From Mastigias papua (Eukaryota; Cnidaria; Scyphozoa; Rhizostomeae; Mastigiidae), in assembly GCA_964019165.1 (NCBI GenBank), contig OZ025271.1, positions 12,999,759 through 13,063,758 on the forward strand: a stretch of DNA of 64,000 nt, read 5' to 3'. The translations under genes were made by a program, and so were the position numbers. This document shows, in pieces, positions 47,946-64,000 of the stretch. Position 1 is the first letter of the stretch. Every line of letters begins with the position of its first letter. The notes below the pieces were generated by a model that saw nothing but the letters and a program-made list of their open reading frames with translations, had not been told where the DNA came from and did no database searches.

Positions 47946-48949
47946 GAATATATATGAATGACAGTCTTAAAATTTATAACAATTAAGCAAAATACGCTAT
48001 ATGTGGCTTGATTTGTATTACACCTCAGCCTATACAGACGTCAAGATAAGTCAACAAGGTTTGTTATATTCATTCTGCCAAAAACCAGCTTGGCTTAATC
48101 TAGCATGTATCGCAATAAAAATGGCCTGACACTACCTGTGAGAAACAATTGCCAATATAGTTCTGCAATCTGATTGGTCAAACATAAAACCACAAGCACT
48201 ATAAAAATTATCGAAATGCGCATTTGATAGTTGTGTCATAAGATGACGTCAAGAGCTGTCCAGGACATTTTGAAGAAGCTGATGTTACGCTTTTTAAATG
48301 TGCGTTTACAATCTTTGAAGGAACTGCCCATATTGCGTTTTCAATGCCTAAGAAATTATCAGAAAAAATGTCCTAAATATCATTCGCTAATTTCAGTTCC
48401 TTATCTCAATGACAAGATGATCTGCCGGTTAAACTGAGACGTGTGTCAATATGACTTTAGAGTGACAGTTTGATAAATGCCTGGTTTTGCCAATAAGTTT
48501 AAACATGTGCTGATACATCTTGCAGAGTTTGAACTTGAAAAAGATTTGACTGTACCACCTATTTGAAACTTGGCAATCAGTTGTTATTGTAAAATGTGAT
48601 GTGATATTAATGAATGAGCGAATAAATGAATGAATGAATTGAAGGAAGGAAAAATGGATGGAAAATATGGAAAATTAAATAAATATGTTGTTGCTGAGGG
48701 GCTTGTAAAAAGACTAGAATTTCATTATTTCCAAAATGTAGCTCTCCTCATTATATTCTATTTTAACGCTTTGCAGGTAAAATAAAATGGGAGAGAAAGG
48801 GATGTCTAAATTCAATCAGAACCACCCCCTTCTCTTCTTTATAATGTCCAAGAAAGACGTCATATATGTATCGTTCCTAAGAGCAAGATAAGATAAGAAG
48901 ACGAGAAGACACAAATAAACTGAGTAAGGAAGATAACTCTACAAATTAC
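47946..48949. other. No exon recognised downstream of SMU1 exon 8
   Basis: I looked on the minus strand for the next SMU1 WD40 exon (VWKI...) and found none here. The plus ORF 48231-48437 looks like chance. GAATGAATGAATGAAT tetramers occur at 48612-48645. Confidence 0.5.
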
Positions 48950-55609
<6,660 letters not shown>

Positions 55610-58600
55610 TTTGGGAATTGAAAATGTGTTCTAAGTTGGCCTCGTTTGCATTTATTGATCATTGTGTCGATCGACAAAAGGAGGGCTCTGAGGGCATCAG
55701 CCCCCTTCTACTTCTCAAAAAACGCCTGAGCCCCCTTACAATTTTTCTCACTAATGAATATTTAGAGAGACAAATAGAACATAAGGAATATAAGAGCTAC
55801 GAAACAGAAAGAGAGCAAGAATGAAAGAGAGCAGGAAAAGATTTCAGATGGATGAAAATTAGGAGATCAATACAGCGAGAATAAAGACTGGATACAGACA
55901 CTAGACTAAACCTTATAAAAAATTTCATTGCGAGGAACGAATGGCTACAAAGAACGATCGATATTCCGAAGCATTTTGGAATAGTGAGGTAGTGCCACTC
56001 GACGTGGGATAGTGCCAGAAAAATTTATGACAGAGGCATATCCCCTCATGGCCTTCCTTTGAAATGCCCCCCCCCCCTAGTACTCAATTAGGTACTGAGA
56101 AAATGGTCCGGTTCGTTTCTTTTCGAATCTAGGACAACGCTCTTTCTTAATTTAAAGATAAGACAATCTAGAAAGAGAATGAAATCATTAATTTGCATGT
56201 GTGACACTTAAATACTTTGACTGCTTTGCTTCAAAATGATTTGTTTTTAAGATTCTTGGCAAAGACATACATTCAGCTTTGATATTCTTGGGGGGCAAAG
56301 AGGGGCAAATTCTTCAAGCTTGGGCAATGTTTCCGTACCCCCTAGCTTTGTATCTTATTCTAAAACAGTTTTCCCATTCATATCAACTGAGAATTATATG
56401 TCTATTAATCATCCTTGCTATGGATGCTACAATAAATTATACACATATCTGTGATAGGAGAGATCTTTAGGGAAAAGACGTTTGCTTACAACAAGCATCC
56501 TGATTGGTGGAGATACCTCATCGCAGGCTCATTTTTAAGCACTAGGTTCAGTATATGGGTTTCCACTGTAGAATAGGGCATTTTTTAACATACAAACTGG
56601 GGGGGGGGCAAATGCCCCGAGTGCTCAACTTTACCCCTCGAGTGGAGAGGTTTTTGACCCAAGAAAAATATTCCTTTTAATGTAGGTTCTCAACTATGTT
56701 GTCAAACAACTACTGCTGTCATCATGTAAGTTGTTGTATCAATTACAAAACTAGAGATTTCATCTCCAACCTCTTTACATCAAAACTTGACATTTATGAG
56801 CATTGTTTCAATATATCACATGTATCGGGCTTATTTCAAATTGGCTTTTTCTCCTAGTAGCTCGTCCCATTTTGAGAGTTCCCCCCCCCCCCCCAGTAAA
56901 AATATGTTAAAAAAGGCTATGCTTTAGAAGGCAGTGCGACATTAATAGAAAAGTGTTGGTGAGATCCAAGTGAAACAAGTTGCGGTAAAGTGAGAGCCAC
57001 TGGTAAATTAGATAAAACGCCAAAAATGATCAGCAATGGTGAAGGATCTGCTAGAGCAAACTTTCAAAAGTCATAACACATGTTTTCATTCCTAACGAAA
57101 TCGTCAATAATCTCAAGGAGAGACATGAAATCTGCTCGTCAAATTATTGAATCATACTTTCTTCATATTTGAAGGAAACCAAGTTGTGTATTGTTCGGTA
57201 GACATTCTCTCTAAGTATGTGTATCAGCTTTAATCAAAAATTGAAAAGAGCGCATTTATATATAAGAGCGCATATATCCAATTCCTTTGGGAGGGGATTT
57301 CTCACCCTCATATCCCCATGAAACCTTTGCCCTGTCTTCATGATCAGCGGTTGAATAAATGTAAACATTTCGAATGTTATATGTATTCGAATCGATATGA
57401 TTTAGCCACTTACTGATATACCAACCCCTTTTGAATACTTGTATGGCCTCTTTGTCATGTTCTGCATTGTGTATCTCTGAGAGTGATCTCAAATGCTTAT
57501 GTTTAAGACACCTTGAATAGGTATTTTTCTGGCATAAACGGCGACTTTATTGAACAGAGAGCAATTAGTTAAGAATTCCATACTGATAAAATCATCTCAT
57601 AATTTGAAAGAGGTGATTCTTTACAAATGGATCCTACCTAATGGATTTAAAGAAATCGGGAGACTCAAACGCAAATCTCTAACCATTACATACAATGAAA
57701 GATATTATAGGGGATAGGGCCATTGAACTTGAAGCATGTGATCATGTTGTTTGAAATCAATGAAAACAAATTCGCTTGTTGTATCTTGCTGGTTGTTTGT
57801 TGTCAGTGATGTGGAGGAGGCATCCACATAGACCATCGTGTTTTTCCTGTTTGCTGCTCGCTGTAGTTTGGAATACAGTTATCAATTTCTGCCTTGCCCA
57901 GACGGATAAACAAGGGCTGACAAGCAGAGGAAGGGGATTTCTAATCTCCTTTAAGCCACTGTCAAATTTTCAGCATCATGTTGCCTGGACTATCTTCCCG
58001 CATCTAAATATGGCTGAACAGTTGTGTAGTGGCAAATTTCTGACAAGGGGGCTCAATACAGAATTCTCTATTTGATAAATTTTGAGACACGGCCCCTTAG
58101 AAATATGCAAATGCAGTCACAAGTGCATTTATCGATTTTCAACTGATTTTGTAATGTATTGTTCTATATTCACAACTTGAATCTATGTCCTTTGCAACAA
58201 GTGAAAGCGGGAAAATCAAGGGAGTATTGCAAGGCACTTGAAACTCGAAGGGGGACTGAGCCCCCAAAGAGCTCTTGAAAAATTAACAAGGGGATGCCAA
58301 CACTATAACCCTGTTAATGAAAGTAAGACTATCATTGACGTCACGAGCTCTACTTCCTTCTCGTAAAACACCGTCTATCTACCGCTGGATGCACTTTTGT
58401 TTAGTCGTCCGTTCACAATCGTTTTTACCATATAGTCGAGATATGATTTCTACCAGGCCCTTTTTGTTGTTATTCAGTGATATGATTGCAATTGAAACAC
58501 CATTGAGCCAAACATATCCCAGTGTACCAAACAGGGTGTGCCAAGTGAACCAGATGGATTTCCCCGATTTTCAAATATATTTTCCTGACAATACCCTGGC

Positions 58601-60314
58601 AATTTAAGCATTTTCTGTTTCATGTTGTGGAGCATTTGATCCCTCTAGTTTTGCAAATCTGAATATATTTGTTGTAGGCGTCTTGTATAGAAAGCCATGA
58701 ATTATGTAGGCAAACAGATACAATGCAAGTCACGTGATTATAACAGAATGGATCAAAGGACCCTGAAAGGCTTTCTCAAAACCTTCGCATGTTGTTCAGA
58801 ATTCCATCAAGCTTCTTTTACAATGGGAACATTGTGCTGACTTCCCTGACACTTCCCTGTCATGATGTGATGGTAAAGAGGCAACAACCAATGGTGGCTC
58901 ATGGCCCCCTCTTAACATGATTATAACAGGGTGCTGAAATGACAAACTGGGAAATTTTTTCCAAAAATTATAGTGCGCTTCATTGTTGTCTCAGTTGAAA
59001 AAAACTGCAAATCGAGTAAGAGTTATCAAAGGGGGAGGCAGGGGGGCCAAAATTAATAATCAATATGCGTAGTTAGTGTATTTTTAAGTGCAGAGAAAGT
59101 CGCAAAGACAACAAACTCTGGTAAAAACACTCCATTCAACATTCAATAAACAAATTGATAATAAAGTATAATATACACTATAATACATTATAATTTATTA
59201 TTCTATGAAATCCTTTTTCCCGTCCTATACTACTATCCCCCATATTGCCATCAAACTTGAATGAATTACTAACAGCCGAGGGGGCAATGGATGAGATGTG
59301 ATCGCTGGATGAGATTTATTGACGTCATGAAAGTAGGCACAAAGCCAGCTCCGAGAAGACAGGGGGAATCCAGTCAAGGGTGCCATACTTGAAAGATTAA
59401 TAAGGGGTGCTTCGTTCAAGTGTCCGATTGTATGACGTTAATAAGCATAGCTGTTTAGACAAAATATTGCTTTATCTTAAGTCATTGAATGACGAAGGAG
59501 GGCCTGCATTTTAATGTTGAGAGGGCAGTATCCTCTGCCCCGTGCCCCTCAGCTTGGAGAAGAGTTAACCTGGAGATGAAACTTGATTATTTAACGAAAG
59601 CCCTTATTTTCCCTACAAATGCCATGCATCCACAGTAATTCTTATCACATGGTACGTTCAGGCCGTCGTCTAGCCCGAAAATCATTCAATATAGACAACG
59701 GACAAATTCAAACGTAGGCAACCATTAAAATCACCGATTGACTTAGAAACATGGGGATATTTGAGGGTACATGGTCCCCAAATTCTACAAGACTGAGAAA
59801 GTACCCCAAACGTCTTTCAATGGATCTCTTGCTAGAAACGATAACCAATCATCAAGAAATCACGCGAGAAACATCCCAGCTTATTGCATAAAGACAATGC
59901 CTTAGAAATACAAATTATCGGGGGATTCCTTTGTCAAAATCATACTTTGATAAAGAGGCTTTGGCATTAAATTGGCCAATGCAAAGGTAACATTTGAAAT
60001 GTACCCTTCATGGTAGAAATGGCACTCTTACATTACGTCATTGGATTCTCAATTCCAAATTGCAGGTTACGACCCCATCTACACGTTCAATCAGAGTCAG
60101 TCGCAAAGGGCCTAATTGCGTTATTAGTCTAATTACTCTAACAAAGCTACCATCTACACGATAAAAGCCATGGATCCACACGGTCTAAGCGATCAGATGT
60201 TCACATGATGATACACCGTCGAAGTCTCCTTCGTACCTATGATAAACAAATGTTTAGATAAAAGAAAATAACAAATAACTGAAGAACCTAACTGAACAGA
60301 AAACAATGACAAAG
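55610..60314. other. Intergenic: 5' flank of SMU1 and 3' flank of the next gene
   Basis: No exon recognised. Contains homopolymer runs (C10 near 56070, G9 near 56602, C14 at about 56881) and short ORFs (55618-55824, 57256-57492, 57776-58075, 58317-58607) with no domain and no splice context. The SMU1 promoter should lie just above 55609, but I see no clear TATA or CCAAT there. Confidence 0.5.
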
Positions 60315-60320
60315 TTTATT
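60315..60320 (-). terminator. Polyadenylation signal for the Ser/Pro-rich exon gene
   Basis: AATAAA on the minus strand, about 360 nt after the stop codon at 60677. Confidence 0.45.
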
Positions 60321-60676
60321 TAATAACATATAGAAAACGTTGCACTATAAATGAAGATAATATGAATGCGGACAAAAAATATTTAATACTGATTGAAGTA
60401 ATAACAAACCAATAAAAGATATATATATAAAGTTATCAGGTATAAAATCTCCTATGCTTCTACAACCATCCAAACAAATTGAAGAGCATAAGATTTTCAA
60501 GGATCTCTCTTGATCTTGCCTCTCTATGATAAGTATCGGTCGTTTCTAATGCTTATGGACTTAACTACACATGCTATTAACCTCTCTTTGGTATAAATTT
60601 TAATAAACTTATAGATATTATCCAATAGATCTCTGTTCTAAACTACATCACAGATGAGGTATTGATAATGAGGCTT

Positions 60677-63600
60677 TCAAACAATCATCAAATGTCCAAA
60701 TGAGGCTGAAACAAATGTGCATTTTAAAGCGGTGCAAATGAAACTATAACACACCCTATTCCAACGATCACCAAGCCGTGATCTCAATGATGATCGTGAT
60801 GATCTCAGTGTTGATCGTGATGATCTCAGAGTTGATCGTGATGATCTCAGAGTTGATCGTGATGATCTCTGCTGAAGATCAACCTGAGAAAAAACCACAT
60901 ACATACATAGTCAACAAACCCAATATTCAAGCATCGCAAAAACAGATCTAGAAAACCAGGGCAGATTTCTCCTCGTATGGTTGAATTTCATTCATAGCTA
61001 GGCCACATCTACTTTTCGAAGGTACTGTTACATAAATAATCAAAGGAACTCCGATTCCACCGCAAAAAAGTTTACAAATACTTTTGATTTCACTTCTATC
61101 AAAATAGATGCTACACCGGTGCAGCTTCACTCGTCATTGTCCCACCTCTGGTGGAATAGTCGAAGCCACTCCCTTCCATTGCTGCTCCACTACATAACAA
61201 CCCTGCTGTCTCGCACCCCGCCCCCCCTTTGACAGAATGTTTGGAAAGTTCTTGGCGATGAAGGGTTAAAGACAGATGTGAATAAGGAAGGATATAGCAT
61301 ATAGCCAGTTGCAGTACAAAGCAATTACAGTGGACAACAGTATGCATTGGCTGACGTCATAATAAAAATATACCAGCCTCTGTAACATACTGAGAACAGA
61401 TATCATTGCAAAGATGTCGCCTCTACTAGCATCATCCCTTGCAAGGGTGACTGCCAAACCATAAATGATTCTTGACTGTTAAAATTAAATGCCACAAGAC
61501 AGTCTATCATCTGCATATGCATTAACGAACATCTCTTGAAACCATGTTCGAATCCATCTGAGGTGACGTCATTACAACAACTGACCATTGAATAAAGGTC
61601 ATATAACTCTATGGAAGAAATTTGATGTAACAATCCAAAACTACTGGGAACAATAATAAAGGATGAAAAAGACAAAAACTTACAGTTGACGAAGGACGAG
61701 TACTTGTGTGTGTAAGATCCTGTAAGAGGAAAACGATGAAAACATTCAAAAGTGAAACATGATGTTTAAACAAATAATTACTTGATAAATTTAATAAACA
61801 GCTGAATATTGTTTACAATAAAGTTAATGATCATGCTGAGAATATTAATGACGAAACCATATAGGGGAATACACGTTTCTTCTTTGATTAAAGGAACCTA
61901 GCACAACAAGGTGCACAATTGGCGGTTGTGAACTTGGAGGGGAACACCCCAAACATACGTTTGGATGCACAACTCTTGAACCACGGAAGACACAGCTGCG
62001 AAGTATGCCTCAAACGAAAGACCTTATTGAATACTCACTACCCCCAAGGGTTTCATTGAGATTGGGCGTGGCAACCATGTCACAGTGACGTCATCAAGTG
62101 CCAACTAGTGATGATAACGACGACAACGACGACAAAGGCGATGATGATGATGATGATGATGACAAGTCTGTCTTCTTTATCATTAATCATATATACTATA
62201 AATGACGGGTTGACCAGAAAGCTAAGAGTAGACCAAATAACTCCACGTATCGAAATGACTTAATGACGTCATCAAGGAAACAGCACATCTGGCAAAGACT
62301 CAAACAAACTTACTGTAGGCACTTGGAAAGTGGGTCTTTCTGCGGATGGAGAAGAACTAGAAGTTGGAGGAGCCTGACAAAGAAACGAAGAAAACTATTG
62401 CAAAATGAAAGATTAGATGAAATAAATCATTAAATATTCATCAATCTTATTGGTCAAACAATTATATTTCTGAACGGTGTAAATAATGAACCAGCAGTGA
62501 TGTCATATTACGAGAAATGGAGTACGAATAGGGCAAACTGTCAAGGTTACAAAAGGGGCACAATTGCCCCAGGCAACGAAGCTGAGGAGATCCCAAAATT
62601 ATGAAATATCCCATTGGTGATTGTAACAATTTTAAAATGTAATATTGAAATCACAGGTGCCCTAATTGATTTATTTGCCATGGGCCACACATTTGCTCAT
62701 CAGCAACTTCTCCAAAGTTCTCCACAGCTGCTCATGATCATGTGATGAAACTGTAGAAGATACCACTAGACAATGTCATCTCAACTTACTGGATATTGGG
62801 AGGGTGTTCTGACTTCATGGGATGGAGTTCCAGATGATGGTGAATGAGGCGGCTATAAGAGAAAATAGCAAAGTATTGCATAACAAAAATACGTCATAAC
62901 GAGTAACACTGATTACTCATCGATTCATTTGAATGCATAGTGTATTAACAAAGCCTCGTGATGATGGCGAGACAATGTAATCCAGTGGGCTTAGCCGATA
63001 TCATCATACAACAACAACAGCAATAGTTACTTGATAGAATCATGCAATTGAGTTAGAACTCAACATACTGTTGGATGATCGGCAGTATTATCGACAGCTG
63101 TCTTGGGGGATGTCATGCGAAGAGAGGTGGACATCTATAATGAAATATGACAAATTTACATAGTAATCAATTATATTATTTATATTAAAAAGGATTATTA
63201 GCTGGCGTAAATGAGAAATGATCATCTACCATGCCACTTGTTATTGAAAACTCTCAGATAATTCAACTTCATTAAAAACTGAGTGATGCAGTGAAGAATG
63301 CAAAAAAATTGTAAAATGGAGCTGTGATGGTATCCATGGTGTGAGCAGTCCTTCTTATCAACAGGTCCAATGAACACCTCAATGGAACTGCGGTGGCACC
63401 CATGCACCAATAGCCAAGAGGGACTCACTGTCAGCCAATGACTTACCTTTGAACGTGGAGTTGAAAGCAAGACCAGTTAGCTATGTGGTAGAGAACTTCA
63501 ATATCACAAAGTTCAAGTTCGACCCCTACTTGGTTTATTCACTTTGTCTTGCTATCACCTAACAAATAAAAAAGTGTGATAGCTTACTGTTGACGGTGGG

Positions 63601-63908
63601 AGAGAGCAGTGGCGATGGTCAGATTCTTTAGAACTTGAAGGAGACTCCTACAATAGCAACATATGACAATATAAGCATACAATCATTAATAAATTTGCAT
63701 AACAACAAGTTGCTACGATAGAGTAATACAAAATGTAGCAAAAGCAAAAATTTAATTCCATGAAATGTGTGCATTATATCCAATTCTTCAATCATTCTAC
63801 AGCGACAGATAGGAAACACTTGGTATGTTATTCATGAATGCCAGAACTTACTGTTAATGGTGGAAGATCAACGGTGGAAGGAGATGTTGAAGGTGAGTGT
63901 GGCTTCTT
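60677..63908 (-). CDS. 3' part of a gene of short phase-0 exons, Ser/Pro/Thr-rich, ending in Ser-Arg heptads
   Basis: Exons (minus strand): 63852-63908 KKPHSPSTSPSTVDLPPLT; 63588-63647 ESPSSSKESDHRHCSLPPST; 63069-63134 MSTSLRMTSPKTAVDNTADH plus PT; 62790-62852 PPHSPSSGTPSHEVRTPSQY plus P; 62314-62373 APPTSSSSPSAERPTFQVPT; 61684-61719 DLTHTSTRPSST; 60677-60883 terminal. Every junction is AG...GTAAG (GTATG once) and in phase 0, so any exon can be skipped without a frameshift. The last exon reads VDLQQR, then SSRSTLR three times and SSRSSLR once (21-bp DNA repeats), then SRLGDRWNR and a 25-codon tail to the stop. The gene continues beyond the window at the 5' side. Composition suggests a disordered, possibly phosphorylated or O-glycosylated tail; I recognise no family. 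A donor-like TCAAAG|GTAAGT at 63447 without a usable acceptor may be a lost exon. Confidence 0.75.
62143..62163 (+). repeat. (GAT)n microsatellite in an intron
   Basis: Short run of GAT triplets after a GACGACAACGACGAC stretch. Confidence 0.9.
63466..63535 (+). repeat. tRNA-like sequence (SINE head or tRNA relic)
   Basis: GTTAGCTATGTGGTAGAG resembles a pol III A box and AGTTCGACCCC, 30 nt further, a B box; the outer parts pair only loosely (AGACCAG / CTTGGTT). It lies next to the orphan donor at 63447 and may have replaced the start of that exon. Confidence 0.3.
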
Positions 63909-64000
63909 CTATTAAAGAGAAAAGAAACAATGTAGGCTAAAAATACAAAATAAAAGAAATTACAAAATAGAATTCAGTATCACAAAGTTAGATGAAATTG

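Noticed and set aside
57256..57492. 78-codon minus ORF with protein-like composition
   Set aside because: No known motif and no exon context; could not be supported from sequence alone.

Overview
The window is AT-rich metazoan nuclear DNA. Its genes are split by introns with GT-AG junctions. It carries a THAP-domain exon, a Penelope-like retroelement with a GIY-YIG domain, PIF/Harbinger, hAT and Tc1/mariner-type elements, several LINEs and many microsatellites. This mix points to a repeat-rich animal genome, probably a marine invertebrate; I cannot fix the phylum from sequence alone. No bacterial operons, CRISPR arrays or rRNA genes are visible.

Layout. 0-0.6 kb: THAP exon (+). 3.5-8.6 kb: decayed Penelope-like element split by a 1313-bp hAT element with a perfect 8-bp target duplication, and interrupted further on by a 1930-bp foldback-like element (two 755-bp inverted arms, 8-bp target duplication) that carries a hAT MITE in its spacer. 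8.6-9.7 kb: Tc1/mariner-like non-autonomous element. 9.7-14.4 kb: very degenerate tandem DNA holding a three-layer nest (Harbinger with a MADF gene, inside it a hAT, inside that a LINE). 15.3-16.4 kb: LINE ORF (-). 16.46-17.31 kb: Harbinger deletion derivative. 20.6-23.0 kb: decayed LINE (+). 25.7-26.2 kb: promoter-like cluster of CCAAT boxes with a splice-donor-like sequence, followed by a pre-miRNA-like hairpin at 26252-26326. 28.8-34.5 kb: a nearly exact tandem duplication, period 2712 bp, alternating a 268-bp MITE with a 2.4-kb TIR-bounded unit. 34.6-36.6 kb: 139-bp satellite with exon-like units.

41.2-63.9 kb is genic and all on the minus strand. At 60.7-63.9 kb lies the 3' part of a gene made of 36-66-nt phase-0 exons coding Ser/Pro/Thr-rich peptide, ending in an exon with four SSRSTLR-type heptads. 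At 48.95-55.61 kb lie eight exons of SMU1, a spliceosome-associated LisH/WD40 protein. They cover the N-terminal half precisely; the remaining WD40 exons are not found in the window. At 41.2-46.2 kb is a second array of about 60-nt phase-0 exons (Tyr/Pro/Gln/Ser-rich), several of them damaged, ending in a stop codon. Between it and SMU1 is 1.7 kb of purine-rich repeat.

The most unusual structure is at the SMU1 exon 8 acceptor. A 142-bp unit holding the 3' splice site and the first 40 nt of the exon is repeated in tandem into the upstream intron, making six decoy acceptors, five of them followed 47 nt later by a GTAAGA donor-like site. Exon-scale tandem duplication therefore recurs across the right half of the window.
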